Shown here piece by piece: positions 25,258 to 34,779 of a stretch of DNA of 64,000 nucleotides (positions within the stretch are counted from its first letter, which is position 1; each line of letters begins with the position of its first letter). The position numbers and the translations under genes were made by a program. Source of the DNA: Opitutales bacterium (GTDB taxonomy: Bacteria > Verrucomicrobiota > Verrucomicrobiia > Opitutales > Seribacteraceae); the NCBI GenBank assembly GCA_028045305.1, contig JAOFTV010000004.1, forward strand, positions 62,001-126,000, in the 5' to 3' direction. The notes beneath the pieces were generated by a model. It had not been told where the DNA came from. It made no database searches and saw nothing but the letters and a program-made list of their open reading frames with translations.

Positions 25258-26309
25258 AATCCTTACTTGTAACTGGCGGGCTTGGCTTTATTGGCTCGAA
25301 CTTCATTCGGATGTTGTTAGTGCAAACAGGCTGCGAGGTTGTCATCAATTTAGACAAACAAACTTACGCAGGTAACCCAGAGAACCTCGCAAACTTTGAA
25401 TCGGACCCTCGTTATGTTTTTTCTTTGGGAGATATTTGTGATGCTAATCTTGTTTCTGATCTTTTGGAGAAGTATCAACCAGATGCACTTGTCAATTTTG
25501 CTGCTGAAAGTCATGTCGATCGCTCGATTGATGGTCCAGAACCTTTTGTCCAAACCAATGTGGTGGGGACTTTAAAGCTTCTTGAATCTTTTAAACATTA
25601 TTACACCGCCCAATCTGAAGACCGTAAGAAAAGTTTACGTTTTTTACATGTTTCGACGGATGAAGTTTATGGATCCTTAGGTTCTAAAGATCCCGCATTT
25701 TCAGAAACTACACCCTATGCACCCAATAGTCCGTACTCTGCTTCAAAAGCCGGAGCTGATCATTTAGTTCGTGCATATTTCCATACCTTTGGATTGCCCG
25801 TGCTGACTACGAATTGTTCAAACAACTATGGTCCATATCAATTTCCTGAGAAATTAATTCCTTTGGTTATTCTGAATGCAAAGGAGGGCAAAAACTTACC
25901 TATATATGGGGACGGTTCAAATGTGCGTGACTGGTTGCATGTTGAGGATCATTGCTCTGCAATTTTGGAAGTACTTAAGCGGGGTAGGGTTGGAGATACT
26001 TACTGTATTGGAGGTAGTTCCGAACGTACGAATTTGCAAGTGATCGATGCCATTTGTGGACAATTGGACAAAGCCCATCCTGAGGGTGCTCCTCACGAGA
26101 ACCTCAAAACTTTTGTGAAGGATCGTCCTGGTCACGATCGCCGATATGCAATTGATTGTACTAAGATTGAAAAGGAATTGGGCTGGACCCCCCAATATGG
26201 GTTTAAAGAGGGGATGGCAAAAACGGTTGATTGGTACCTTTCAAACTTACCATGGTGCGAGAATGTAACCTCTGGTAAATATCAGCGTGAAAGGTTGGGT
26301 GCCTCGTGA
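25254..26309 (+). CDS. rmlB: dTDP-glucose 4,6-dehydratase
   Basis: 351 aa. It makes dTDP-4-keto-6-deoxyglucose from dTDP-glucose with bound NAD. Motifs: [43 protein letters not shown], catalytic [15 protein letters not shown], and [18 protein letters not shown]. The length is normal. The ATG overlaps the reductase stop and the gene overlaps rmlA by 4 bases, so the three rhamnose genes form one coupled unit. Confidence 0.97.
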   Translation: MKSLLVTGGLGFIGSNFIRMLLVQTGCEVVINLDKQTYAGNPENLANFESDPRYVFSLGDICDANLVSDLLEKYQPDALVNFAAESHVDRSIDGPEPFVQTNVVGTLKLLESFKHYYTAQSEDRKKSLRFLHVSTDEVYGSLGSKDPAFSETTPYAPNSPYSASKAGADHLVRAYFHTFGLPVLTTNCSNNYGPYQFPEKLIPLVILNAKEGKNLPIYGDGSNVRDWLHVEDHCSAILEVLKRGRVGDTYCIGGSSERTNLQVIDAICGQLDKAHPEGAPHENLKTFVKDRPGHDRRYAIDCTKIEKELGWTPQYGFKEGMAKTVDWYLSNLPWCENVTSGKYQRERLGAS

Positions 26310-27193
26310 AGCAAAGAAAAGGAATTGTACTCGCAGGAGGTTCTGGGACTCGTCTGTACCCTCTAACCATGGCAGTAAGTAAGCAACTAATGCCTGTTTA
26401 CGACAAACCAATGGTCTATTACCCGATTTCAATTCTTATGCTTGCTGGCATTCGCGAAATCTTGATTATCTCCACTCCCCGTGATCTTCCTATGTTCAAG
26501 GAATTACTTGGTGATGGTTCGAGGTTTGGTTTAACTTTGAGTTATGTTGAGCAACCTAGTCCGGATGGCCTTGCCCAGGCTTTAATTTTAGCAGAAGACT
26601 TTTTAAATGGTTCTCCATCGACCTTAATTCTGGGAGACAATATTTTTTACAGTAACGAACTGGAACAAATTCTCGCTGAGGCAGATAGCCGTCCTTCGGG
26701 TGCCACTATTTTTGGCTATCATGTGTCTGATCCTACGAGTTATGGTGTAGTGGAATTTGACTCTGGGGGCCGGGTGGTTTCGTTAGAAGAAAAACCTAAA
26801 GCCCCAAAGTCCAACTATGCTGTGCCTGGTTTATATTTTTATGACGAACTGGCTAGCGGTCGTGCCAAGGCGTTAAAACCTTCACCCCGTGGCGAGTTGG
26901 AAATTACCGATTTGAACCGGGTGTATATGGAAGCCGGAGAGCTTTCTGTCGAGGTGATGGGCAGGGGAACTGCATGGCTGGACACTGGTAGTCACGATAG
27001 TTTGGCTTCGGCAACTGATTTTGTAAAAGTGATCGAAAGAAGGCAGGGCTTGAAAATTGCCTGCTTGGAGGAAATTGGTCTGTATAAGGGTTGGTTAACC
27101 CTGGGGGAATTAGAGCAAACAGCTAAGGAACACGGTTCTTCAACCTACGGAAAATACCTCACTGAACTGCATTTTCGTAAGAGTAAAAAATAA
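26306..27193 (+). CDS. rmlA: Glucose-1-phosphate thymidylyltransferase
   Basis: 295 aa with a GTG start inside the rmlB stop (GTGA). It couples glucose-1-phosphate and dTTP to dTDP-glucose. The nucleotidyltransferase signature [16 protein letters not shown] is followed by [59 protein letters not shown] and the C-terminal [12 protein letters not shown]. It is the last of the three rhamnose genes; a long perfect palindrome follows seven bases after the stop. Confidence 0.97.
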   Translation: MKQRKGIVLAGGSGTRLYPLTMAVSKQLMPVYDKPMVYYPISILMLAGIREILIISTPRDLPMFKELLGDGSRFGLTLSYVEQPSPDGLAQALILAEDFLNGSPSTLILGDNIFYSNELEQILAEADSRPSGATIFGYHVSDPTSYGVVEFDSGGRVVSLEEKPKAPKSNYAVPGLYFYDELASGRAKALKPSPRGELEITDLNRVYMEAGELSVEVMGRGTAWLDTGSHDSLASATDFVKVIERRQGLKIACLEEIGLYKGWLTLGELEQTAKEHGSSTYGKYLTELHFRKSKK

Positions 27194-27200
27194 AAAAACG

Positions 27201-27226
27201 CATCAACGCATCATGATGCGTTGATG
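27201..27226. repeat. 26-base perfect palindrome between rmlA and metK
   Basis: CATCAACGCATCATGATGCGTTGATG equals its own reverse complement. As RNA it makes an 11-12 bp hairpin. On the minus strand it is followed two bases later by seven T, like an intrinsic terminator. On the plus strand there is no U tract. No minus-strand gene ends here, so it may be a bidirectional or antisense terminator, or a protein-binding dyad controlling metK. Confidence 0.75.
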
Positions 27227-27268
27227 AATAAACTTGCATGCATGAGGTGTTTTTGTTGAAATTAAATC

Positions 27269-28438
27269 ATGTCAAAGTCATTTATTTTTTCTTCCGAATC
27301 CGTTGGTGAAGGCCATCCTGACAAAGTTTCTGATTCTATTTCAGACAGCATTCTCGATGCTTGCCTAGAGCAAGATCGGCAAAGCCGCGTAGCTTGCGAG
27401 ACTTTAGTCAAAAGCAATTGCGTGACCATTGCCGGTGAAATCACCACCGATGCGAAATTCGATTATGAAGATGTAGTACGCGAGGCGATTCGTAAGATTG
27501 GTTATATAAATGATGATGATGTCTTTCATGCTGATCAAGTTTTCATTACCAACCAGCTCACAGCACAATCGCGCGACATCGGGCAAGGCGTTGATGCATC
27601 CGCGGCCGATGGTAAGGCTACCGCCGAACAAGGAGCTGGAGATCAAGGCATCATGTTTGGATATGCATGCAATGAGACGGATGAACTCATGCCAGCCCCA
27701 GTTATGTTTGCTCATCGAATTTTACGCCGTATGGCTGACCTTCGACACGCGGGAGAAAAAGCACCTTGGTTGCGACCAGATTGTAAATCCCAAGTGGCAT
27801 TGCAGTATGAAGGCGGAAAAATGGTAGGTATAAAAAATGTGGTCGTGTCTACCCAGCATGCCGCTGATGTTACAAATGAAACCATTCGTGATTTTATAAG
27901 CGAAGAAGTTATCAAACCTTCCCTACCACAAGATTTACTTTCATCAGATACAGAATTTTTGATCAACCCAACAGGTCGTTTTGTGATTGGTGGTCCACAA
28001 GGAGATTCCGGACTCACTGGCCGAAAAATCATTGTCGATACTTATGGCGGATGGGGACGGCACGGAGGAGGAGCTTTTTCTGGGAAAGATCCCAGTAAGG
28101 TCGATCGCTCAGCTGCTTACATGTGCCGATGGGTGGCTAAGAATGTAGTTGCCGCCGGTCTTGCCGAGCGTGTGGAAATCCAGCTAGCTTATGCAATTGG
28201 ATATCCTGAGCCCACGAGTATCACCCTGGATTGTTTTGGTACTGAGAAAGTGGAAGAAGGAAAAATTGAACAAGCTGTTCGGGAAGTATTTTCTTTCAAG
28301 CCTGCAGAAATTGTATCTCAGTTAAATCTACTCCGACCTATCTACCGTGAAACCACTCATTACGGCCATTTTGGTAAGACTGATCTGCCTTGGGAAGAAA
28401 CAACTCGGGCCGATTCGCTTCGTAATGCGATTAGCTAA
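27269..28438 (+). CDS. metK: S-adenosylmethionine synthetase
   Basis: 389 aa. It makes SAM from methionine and ATP. Motifs: [30 protein letters not shown] (metal and ATP site), [67 protein letters not shown]. It is complete and of normal length. It is followed after 54 bases by ahcY, forming the SAM-SAH part of the activated methyl cycle. I looked for a SAM riboswitch in the 75-base gap upstream and recognised none. Confidence 0.97.
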   Translation: MSKSFIFSSESVGEGHPDKVSDSISDSILDACLEQDRQSRVACETLVKSNCVTIAGEITTDAKFDYEDVVREAIRKIGYINDDDVFHADQVFITNQLTAQSRDIGQGVDASAADGKATAEQGAGDQGIMFGYACNETDELMPAPVMFAHRILRRMADLRHAGEKAPWLRPDCKSQVALQYEGGKMVGIKNVVVSTQHAADVTNETIRDFISEEVIKPSLPQDLLSSDTEFLINPTGRFVIGGPQGDSGLTGRKIIVDTYGGWGRHGGGAFSGKDPSKVDRSAAYMCRWVAKNVVAAGLAERVEIQLAYAIGYPEPTSITLDCFGTEKVEEGKIEQAVREVFSFKPAEIVSQLNLLRPIYRETTHYGHFGKTDLPWEETTRADSLRNAIS

Positions 28439-28492
28439 TTAAAAAAACAAATTTAAGTCATCCAAACAACAACTTCATTCGATTTATAACTT

Positions 28493-29944
28493 ATGACAAC
28501 TACTACAGATACCCTCGCCCCTGCATCGCTTGACTATAAAGTTGCCGATATGACCTTGGCTGAATTTGGTCGTAAGGAAATCTCAATTGCAGAGCACGAG
28601 ATGCCTGGCCTCATGGCCACTCGTGCTAAATATGGCCCGTCAAAACCTCTTGCGGGTGTAAAAATCATGGGTTCTTTGCACATGACTATTCAAACAGCTG
28701 TTTTGATTGAAACATTAATCGAATTGGGAGCTGATGTGCGTTGGTGTTCATGCAACATTTTCTCTACTCAAGATCATGCAGCCGCTGCTATTGCAGCAGC
28801 AGGAGTTCCAGTGTTTGCATGGAAGGGTGAAACTTTGGACGAATATTGGGAATGTACATGGAATGCTCTTACATGGCCTGACGGCTCTGGTCCCGACCAA
28901 ATTGTTGATGACGGTGGAGATGCGACCCTGCTCATCCATAAAGGGCTCGAGTTAGAAAATGGCTCGGATTGGGTAAATACACCAGCTGACAGTGAAGAGG
29001 AAGCAGTTATTAAAAAGCTTCTCATTAAGACTCTTGCCGAAAAACCCGGCCATTGGGCACAAGTTGCAGATGGTGTGGTTGGCGTATCTGAAGAAACTAC
29101 TACGGGTGTCCATCGTCTGATCGAAATGGAAGAGCAAGGAAAACTTCTTTTTCAAGCAATCAATGTTAATGACTCAGTAACCAAGTCAAAATTTGATAAC
29201 AACTACGGATGCCGACACTCTCTAGTAGACGGTATTAAGCGTGCTATGGATGTTATGATCTCTGGTAAAGTTGCCATGATTTGTGGGTTTGGTGATGTAG
29301 GCAAAGGTTCTGCTGATTCTCTTTTCAACGAGAAAGCCCGTGTTATGGTATCTGAAGTCGACCCGATTTGTGCTCTTCAGGCTTGCATGGCTGGATTTCA
29401 AGTTACCACCATTGAAGACGCTCTCGAGTCTGCTGATATTTTTGTGACCACAACCGGAAACAAAGATATCATCACTGCCGAGCACATGAGCAAAATGAAA
29501 GACCAAGCAATCGTTTGTAACATCGGTCACTTTGACAATGAGATACAAGTTGCTGAATTGGAAAATATGGCCGGCGTAAAAAAGGAAATCATTAAAGAAG
29601 ATCATATACCTGGTGGCCCTGTTAGTCGCTTTACCTTTCCTGATGGTCGTAGCATCTACCTACTTGCTGAAGGTCGCTTGATTAACCTTGGTTGTGCTAC
29701 CGGTCACCCAAGTTTTGTAATGTCGAATAGTTTTACTAATCAAACAATTGCTCAGATTGACATTCGTAATAACCCTGACCGCAAGATTGGCGTAACACGC
29801 TTAAGTAAGGAACTTGATGAGGAAGTGGCCCGTTTGCACTTAGATAAACTTGGTGCAAAACTTACCCTTTTATCAAATGAACAGGCAGATTATATTGGTG
29901 TTCCTGTAGATGGACCGTACAAACCTGAGCATTACAGATACTAA
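28493..29944 (+). CDS. ahcY: Adenosylhomocysteinase (S-adenosylhomocysteine hydrolase)
   Basis: 483 aa, the long bacterial/plant form. It splits SAH into adenosine and homocysteine with bound NAD. Motifs: [34 protein letters not shown], the long-form insertion around residues 150-190, [31 protein letters not shown] site [19 protein letters not shown], and the C-terminal [11 protein letters not shown]. It works with metK directly upstream. A strong terminator follows it. Confidence 0.98.
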   Translation: MTTTTDTLAPASLDYKVADMTLAEFGRKEISIAEHEMPGLMATRAKYGPSKPLAGVKIMGSLHMTIQTAVLIETLIELGADVRWCSCNIFSTQDHAAAAIAAAGVPVFAWKGETLDEYWECTWNALTWPDGSGPDQIVDDGGDATLLIHKGLELENGSDWVNTPADSEEEAVIKKLLIKTLAEKPGHWAQVADGVVGVSEETTTGVHRLIEMEEQGKLLFQAINVNDSVTKSKFDNNYGCRHSLVDGIKRAMDVMISGKVAMICGFGDVGKGSADSLFNEKARVMVSEVDPICALQACMAGFQVTTIEDALESADIFVTTTGNKDIITAEHMSKMKDQAIVCNIGHFDNEIQVAELENMAGVKKEIIKEDHIPGGPVSRFTFPDGRSIYLLAEGRLINLGCATGHPSFVMSNSFTNQTIAQIDIRNNPDRKIGVTRLSKELDEEVARLHLDKLGAKLTLLSNEQADYIGVPVDGPYKPEHYRY

Positions 29945-29990
29945 ACATTAATTCCAAGTACTCTACATCTTTTAGAGTAAGTTAATTTTA

Positions 29991-30024
29991 GAAAGCCCGC
30001 ACTTATGCGGGCTTTCTTGTTTTT
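29991..30024 (+). terminator. Intrinsic terminator after ahcY
   Basis: GAAAGCCCGC pairs perfectly with GCGGGCTTTC (10 bp) across the loop ACTTAT, and is followed by TTGTTTTT. It ends the metK-ahcY transcript before obgE. Confidence 0.93.
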
Positions 30025-30093
30025 GTACGATTGTCTATTTCAGGGTATTTCGTTAATAGTTATATCTTTCCTTTTTTTACCACCGATAAAATT

Positions 30094-31083
30094 ATGTTTT
30101 TCGACGAAACCAAAGTTATCTTAATAGCTGGAAATGGAGGGGACGGTTGTATGTCCTTTCTCCGCCAAAAATATATGCCTAAAGGCGGTCCTAATGGTGG
30201 AAACGGAGGTAAAGGTGGTGAGGTGATCTTGCAAGCGGATGAGAATGTTTCCGATTTAAGAACTTTTCATTTTAAAAAACAATGGAAGGCCAAAAATGGC
30301 GAACCAGGTAGGGGAAGTAGTCAAAATGGAAGGGGAGGGGAACCCTGTAGGCTTAAAGTGCCTTTGGGTACGGAAGTCCGTGATTTGGAAACCGGTCAAA
30401 TTATTTGCGAATTAATGGAGCATGAACAAGAAATTCTTTTGTTGGAGGGAGGAAAGGGAGGTAGGGGAAATGCGACCTTCAAATCTTCTACCAACCAGAC
30501 ACCTCGCCAATTTACAGAAGGTAAACCTGGAATGGTAGGTGAATTTGTTTTTACTTTAAAGACCATTGCTGATGTTGGACTAGTTGGTTTTCCCAACGCT
30601 GGAAAGTCTACCTTGCTTAATATACTTTCAAATGCCTCCCCTAAAGTGGACGCGTATCCTTTTACCACACTTGTTCCAACGGTTGGTGTTATTGATTATC
30701 CGGATGTGTTTAAGAGTATAACTATGGCAGATGTCCCAGGATTGATTGAAGGTGCGGCTGAGAATCGTGGCCTTGGCCATCGTTTCCTAAGACATGTAGA
30801 GAGATGTCACCTCATTCTTTTCCTACTCGACTTAGCGGCTACGGATGGCCGCTCCCCCATTGATGACTTCTCTCATTTGCAAAAAGAGCTTGGTGAGTAC
30901 GATCCCAAGTTGCTTGAAAAGAAATCTTTGGTTGTGGGAAATAAGATTGATGAGCAAGTTGGTCAAAATAACCTCGAAATTTTTAGGAAACATTTTCCAA
31001 AGGTCGAAATTTTGCCAATATCTGCAATTTTAGAAGATGGATTATCAGAATTGAAAAATCATCTGTTGGTTCAATTTTCCTAA
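30094..31083 (+). CDS. obgE: GTPase ObgE/CgtA
   Basis: 329 aa from the ATG at 30094 (MFFDETKVILIAGNGGDG); the longer track ORF begins in the leader and overlaps the terminator region. It is a ribosome-associated GTPase acting in 50S assembly and stress control. The Gly-rich Obg fold (about 1-155) is followed by the G domain: GFPNAGKSTLL, TTLVPTVGV, DVPGLIEGA, NKID, and ISA. The variable C-terminal OCT domain is missing, as in many species. The usual partners rplU and rpmA are not adjacent. Confidence 0.97.
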   Translation: MFFDETKVILIAGNGGDGCMSFLRQKYMPKGGPNGGNGGKGGEVILQADENVSDLRTFHFKKQWKAKNGEPGRGSSQNGRGGEPCRLKVPLGTEVRDLETGQIICELMEHEQEILLLEGGKGGRGNATFKSSTNQTPRQFTEGKPGMVGEFVFTLKTIADVGLVGFPNAGKSTLLNILSNASPKVDAYPFTTLVPTVGVIDYPDVFKSITMADVPGLIEGAAENRGLGHRFLRHVERCHLILFLLDLAATDGRSPIDDFSHLQKELGEYDPKLLEKKSLVVGNKIDEQVGQNNLEIFRKHFPKVEILPISAILEDGLSELKNHLLVQFS

Positions 31084-31120
31084 AAAAAACTTCGTGAATA
31101 ACTTTTTATTTTTGCGGTTG

Positions 31121-31144
31121 TTTTGCACAAGCGTTTGTGCAAAA
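31121..31144. repeat. Inverted repeat before a small gene
   Basis: TTTTGCACAA (31121-31130) and TTGTGCAAAA (31135-31144) form a perfect 10-base inverted repeat with the loop GCGT, ending 10 bases before the ATG at 31155. There is no U tract on either strand, so it is not a classical terminator. It could be an operator or an mRNA hairpin controlling the small gene. Confidence 0.6.
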
Positions 31145-31154
31145 AGAAAGAAAC

Positions 31155-31358
31155 ATGGAAATTAATGAGGAAAGTTGGAAAAATCAGTTTGGTTCGATGG
31201 AACTAAAAAATCGAAATGATGATGAACGAGGGCTTTTTATTCCAATGATTAAAAATGAAACCCCGGAAGATCGAGCAATCCGGATACTCGCTATGATGGA
31301 AGAATCGAATAATCGATTAAACCGAATGCTCGAAATCTTCAATCGCATTGATCACTAA
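31155..31358 (+). CDS. Small protein of unknown function
   Basis: 67 aa from the ATG at 31155 (MEINEESWKNQFGSMELKNRNDDERG). Soluble and charged, with a helical C-terminal half (TPEDRAIRILAMMEESNNRLNRMLEIF). No known motif. A purine-rich stretch (AAAGAAAGAAAC) precedes the start. It is followed after 2 bases by another tiny gene on the same strand, which supports both being real and co-translated. Confidence 0.6.
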   Translation: MEINEESWKNQFGSMELKNRNDDERGLFIPMIKNETPEDRAIRILAMMEESNNRLNRMLEIFNRIDH

Positions 31359-31360
31359 AA

Positions 31361-31549
31361 ATGGTCAACAAAGCTAAAGATCGAATCAATCAAGCTGCTG
31401 CTCAGATGGGGAGTCGGGGAGGGAAGTCTGGAAATGGACAGAGCAAGAGGCGTGGGAATATCTCCTACTACAGAGATATGCAAAGAAAATCAGTTGCATC
31501 TCGTCTAAGTAAAGCCGCAATTACAAGCGGCACGAAGCCTAAAAGCTAG
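31361..31549 (+). CDS. Small basic protein of unknown function
   Basis: 62 aa, strongly basic and Gly/Ser/Lys/Arg-rich (AAAQMGSRGGKSGNGQSKRRGNISYYRDMQRKSVASRL). The composition is compatible with a nucleic-acid-binding or ribosome-associated peptide, which is inference from charge only. It begins 2 bases after the preceding small gene and ends one base before the convergent yaaA stop, so there is no room for a terminator. Confidence 0.55.
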   Translation: MVNKAKDRINQAAAQMGSRGGKSGNGQSKRRGNISYYRDMQRKSVASRLSKAAITSGTKPKS

Positions 31550-31550
31550 G

Positions 31551-32339
31551 TCATGCTGCTTCTCGCTGCTTTTCTGATCTTGTAAAAACGGGAGATTCCA
31601 AAGTGGATTCATCTTCGGAGTAGACATACCCGTTTGCCGCAAATCTTTTCAAGCCTTCGGGCTTTTTTATTTGCTTGGAAATTAAAAAGTTGGCCATAAG
31701 ACCGCGGGCTCTTTTCGCATAAAAACTAATTATTTTAAACTTTCCATTTTTCTCATCCTTGAAGACGGGAGAAATGATTTGGGCATCTACCTTGTTTAAT
31801 TGAGCGGCCTTTGAATATTCCAGGGACGCCAGATTAATCACTGCATTACTTCCAGACTGATGGAGGTCTTTACGAATGCTATCGGCTAAACGATCGCCCC
31901 AAAAAGCGTAAAGATCTCTGCCTGCAGGGTTTGAGTAGACCGTGCCCATTTCGAGCCGATAGGGTTGAATAAGGTCGAGTGGTTTGAGGAGACCATAAAG
32001 ACCGGAAAGTATCCGCAGTTTTGACTGAGCATATTTAAAATCTTCCTGACTGAAGTCCCAGGCCTTTAATCCTTCATATACGTCTCCCTTAAAGGCAAGT
32101 AGGGCTTGTTTTGAGTTTTCAACCTGATGCTCTTTGGTCCAACTCTGAAATCTTTCATAATTGAGCTGGGCAAGTTTTGAGCTTAATCCCATCAAAGAAC
32201 TAATTTCTTCAGTTGATAATTTGGAAAGTCCGCCAATCAAAGCATTTGAAAAATTAAGAAAATCCGGTTTCGTGCAGATCTCGCAGATAGAAGGGCTATC
32301 AAAATCCAAGGTTTTAGCGGGTGATAAGAGGATAATCAT
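31551..32339 (-). CDS. yaaA: Peroxide stress protein YaaA (DUF328)
   Basis: 262 aa, the usual length. It has the family opening MIILLSPAKTLDF and later KGDVYEGLKAWDFS, RILSGLYGLLKPLDLIQPYRLEMGT, and INLASLEYSKA, with a conserved C-terminal KRARGLMANFLI. In E. coli YaaA lowers free iron and protects DNA during peroxide stress; it binds DNA. It is transcribed towards the small basic gene and diverges from the antiporter operon. Confidence 0.94.
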   Translation of the reverse strand: MIILLSPAKTLDFDSPSICEICTKPDFLNFSNALIGGLSKLSTEEISSLMGLSSKLAQLNYERFQSWTKEHQVENSKQALLAFKGDVYEGLKAWDFSQEDFKYAQSKLRILSGLYGLLKPLDLIQPYRLEMGTVYSNPAGRDLYAFWGDRLADSIRKDLHQSGSNAVINLASLEYSKAAQLNKVDAQIISPVFKDEKNGKFKIISFYAKRARGLMANFLISKQIKKPEGLKRFAANGYVYSEDESTLESPVFTRSEKQREAA

Positions 32340-32508
32340 TTAAAACAATCTAGTTGTACTTAAAACAGAATCAAGTAGAGAAAGCATTGATTATTTTAAT
32401 TTTCTTTTACGGTTTAGTTAAATATCGATTAATAAAATTTCGATCTAGGTTGCCCCAATTTTAAAATATCTTTTTTTAGTTAGATTTGAACTAATTAGTA
32501 AATTTCTC

Positions 32509-33024
32509 GTGTATCCCATTGTTGTCTTCTTTCTGCTCCTTTCAAACTGGATTGTATTTTCCGGGAAGTTTGATGCGTTTCATTTGGGACTTGGAGTTGT
32601 AAGCAGTTTATTCATTACTTGGATTTCTCAGGATTTTCTTTTTCATGACCGTTCAAAAACCTGGGAAGAACGGATGCGTGAAGCAGGTGCATTTTTACAA
32701 TACATCCCCTGGTTAATTGTAGAAATAATCAAAGCCAACCTGCATGTTTTTAAATTGGCTATGAGCCGTACTGGCTATGAGGAAGTGGCTCCGCGTATTG
32801 TAACTATTAAGACTTATTTAAAAACGGATTTTGCTAAATTTGTTTTTGCCAATTCCATAACTTTGACTCCAGGCACAATTACGATGTTGATTCGAGGCGA
32901 TGTGTTTCATGTTCATACCATGAGTCAATTTCTCGAGGACGACCTTTTGGAGGGGGCGATTGAGCGCAAAGTGGCGGAGGTTTTCGAACCCGATGTGCTA
33001 AAAAGAAAGAAAAGAAAACGATGA
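32509..33024 (+). CDS. Mrp/Mbh-type cation antiporter subunit E
   Basis: 171 aa with a GTG start. First gene of the ten-gene antiporter operon. MrpE-family features: two or three N-terminal helices (VVFFLLLSNWIVFSGKF, LGLGVVSSLFITWI), then the cytoplasmic domain with ANSITLTPGTITMLIRGDVFHVHTM, a strong family signature. It supports assembly and activity of the antiporter. The C-terminus ends in a basic tail (KRKKRKR). It overlaps the next gene by 4 bases. Confidence 0.92.
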   Translation: MYPIVVFFLLLSNWIVFSGKFDAFHLGLGVVSSLFITWISQDFLFHDRSKTWEERMREAGAFLQYIPWLIVEIIKANLHVFKLAMSRTGYEEVAPRIVTIKTYLKTDFAKFVFANSITLTPGTITMLIRGDVFHVHTMSQFLEDDLLEGAIERKVAEVFEPDVLKRKKRKR

Positions 33025-33338
33025 AGGAATGGTTTGCCATTATTATGGGGGCATCCTTGCTCGTCTTGATGATTCCTATTCTTTACCGAATTATTGTGGG
33101 ACCAACTGGATTTGACCGTATTTTGTGTGCTAATGTAATTGGAACAAAAACCGCAATTATTCTGGTGATCATTGGTACTTTATTTGATCGGGTGGATATG
33201 TTTGTCGATTTTGCAATCGCCTATGCCTTGCTCAATTTTGTGGGGGCGATTGTGGTATCTCGTTATTTTAATCGTACCGTTCCTTTACAAGAGATGGAAA
33301 AAGCCAAGGCCAAACCAAGAAGGAGGGCAAAGGCATGA
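33021..33338 (+). CDS. Mrp/Mbh-type cation antiporter subunit F
   Basis: 105 aa with three membrane helices. MrpF motif: YRIIVGPTGFDRILCANVIGTKTAIILVIIG...DFAIAYALLNFVGAIVVSRYF. It ends in a basic tail (KAKAKPRRRAKA). The gene overlaps both neighbours by 4 bases, so it is translationally coupled within the operon. Confidence 0.92.
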   Translation: MKEWFAIIMGASLLVLMIPILYRIIVGPTGFDRILCANVIGTKTAIILVIIGTLFDRVDMFVDFAIAYALLNFVGAIVVSRYFNRTVPLQEMEKAKAKPRRRAKA

Positions 33339-33754
33339 TCGATACACTCGCATCTGCAGTGCTTACGGAATCTGCAAACAGTCCGGGTTGGTTCCTTGTG
33401 CATGCGATTGGAGTGAGTATGGGAATTGTCGGGCTTATCTTTTTTCTTGGTACTGCAGTTGGGGTGGTACGCTTTCCTGACTTTTATACCCGTATGCATG
33501 CAGCTGGAAAAGGGGATACCTTATCCACCATGCTTATGTTGACTGGTTTTGGCTTGGTAATGATGGAAGATTTTTCAGCAAACAGTTGGTTATTACTTTT
33601 AAAGATACTTGGTATTGTTCTATTTATATTCATTACTACTCCCACCAGTTCGCATGCATTGATGCGGGCAGCATTTGAGGATGATGAAATGCCCCTTGGT
33701 GAAGAGGATTTAAATAAATTGAGAAAACGCAGGGCTAAACCCAAAAGCAAATAA
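33335..33754 (+). CDS. Mrp/Mbh-type cation antiporter subunit G
   Basis: 139 aa. MrpG features: three helices with FFLGTAVGVVRFPDFYTRMHAAGKGDTLSTMLMLTGF and FIFITTPTSSHALMRAAF. The N-terminus has about 25 residues of extension before the first helix, and the C-terminus is basic (LRKRRAKPKSK). It overlaps mrpF by 4 bases. Confidence 0.92.
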   Translation: MIDTLASAVLTESANSPGWFLVHAIGVSMGIVGLIFFLGTAVGVVRFPDFYTRMHAAGKGDTLSTMLMLTGFGLVMMEDFSANSWLLLLKILGIVLFIFITTPTSSHALMRAAFEDDEMPLGEEDLNKLRKRRAKPKSK

Positions 33755-33757
33755 TCA

Positions 33758-34006
33758 ATGGGCCTCGAATTATTTAATACCTTGATTCTTTGCTTACTCG
33801 TAGTGGTTGCTGTTCTTAGTTTATGGGTTCGTGACTTGGTTGTATCTGCCGTCGTCTTTGCCATCTACAGTTTTTTGATGTGCTTATTGTGGGCAGAAAT
33901 GGGAGCGGTTGATGTCGCCTTTACCGAGGCAACCGTTGGTGCAGGTGTAAGTACAGTGGTCTTGATTGCGACGGTCTTTAATCTTAAACGCAAGGCGAAG
34001 GATTAA
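33758..34006 (+). CDS. DUF4040/MbhD-type antiporter subunit
   Basis: 82 aa with three short helices: LILCLLVVVAVLSLWVRDLVVSAVVFAIYSFLMCLLWAEMGAVDVAFTEATVGAGVSTVVLIATVF. This is the domain that in MrpA proteins follows the NuoL-like part, and exists as separate MbhD in membrane-bound hydrogenases. Its presence as a free gene after E-F-G points to an Mbh-like gene order. Confidence 0.88.
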   Translation: MGLELFNTLILCLLVVVAVLSLWVRDLVVSAVVFAIYSFLMCLLWAEMGAVDVAFTEATVGAGVSTVVLIATVFNLKRKAKD

Positions 34007-34007
34007 T

Positions 34008-34757
34008 ATGAAGAAAGCTGCTTTCATTCTTATCCTTTGTATCGGATTATTGCTCGCCTGGGCGGCTAAGGATTTTCCCTCCTGGGGGGACCCACAATCT
34101 CCTGCATCCTCCTCTCCGGTAGCCTCTCATTTTATTGCTAATACGGGAGTGGATACAGAAGTTCCCAACATGGTTACTGCGGTCTTGGCTGATTACCGGG
34201 GATTTGACACAATGTTTGAAACTGTGGTGGTCTTCATTGCTGGCTTGGCCGTCTTTTCAATTCTCCGTGGAGGTCCAAAAAATAGAACGCGGGATCGTGA
34301 ATTTGTAGTTGATTTCGAGCCTGATTTAATTGTTACCAATACCGTACGCCTGATCGTACCAGTTATTCAAATTTTCGCTCTCTATGTTTTAGCTCATGGG
34401 CATGTCAGCCCGGGTGGTGGATTTCAGGGCGGAGTGGCAATGGGGGCGAGTTTTATCCTTATTGCCCTGTCTTGGGATTTAAAAACTGCCCTTGCCCGAT
34501 TTCCAATCGAACGTTGTTTTACCGTAGCTGCTCTTGGAATTGTAATTTATGCAGGCATTGGTCTGTTATCGCTATTTCTTGGGGGAGAATTCTTGGATTA
34601 CGCCCATTTAGCCAAGATTTTTCCAGTTAGTCCGGAAATGGCTCGTTATCATGCCATGCTTGGTGTCGAAATCGGTGTAGGTTTTACGGTAACTGCGATT
34701 ATGTTTGCCCTTTATGCAAGTCTATCGACCGATGGACGGATGCGGGATGGTCTGTGA
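34008..34757 (+). CDS. Fused MbhE-like and MrpB/MbhF antiporter subunit
   Basis: 249 aa from the ATG at 34008, one base after the previous stop. The N-terminal part (about 1-90) has one helix, a periplasmic stretch, and DYRGFDTMFETVVVFIAGLAVFSIL, as in MbhE or the end of MrpA. The C-terminal part is MrpB: NTVRLIVPVIQIFALYVLAHGHVSPGGGFQGGVAMGASFIL. The two functions that are separate in archaeal Mbh are fused here. Confidence 0.9.
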   Translation: MKKAAFILILCIGLLLAWAAKDFPSWGDPQSPASSSPVASHFIANTGVDTEVPNMVTAVLADYRGFDTMFETVVVFIAGLAVFSILRGGPKNRTRDREFVVDFEPDLIVTNTVRLIVPVIQIFALYVLAHGHVSPGGGFQGGVAMGASFILIALSWDLKTALARFPIERCFTVAALGIVIYAGIGLLSLFLGGEFLDYAHLAKIFPVSPEMARYHAMLGVEIGVGFTVTAIMFALYASLSTDGRMRDGL

Positions 34758-34779
34758 GCCCAAAAAATAATAGATTTTG

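Noticed and set aside
27194-27268. SAM riboswitch upstream of metK
   Set aside because: The gap is only 75 bases and is dominated by one simple palindrome; I could not find the conserved core of any SAM riboswitch class I know.
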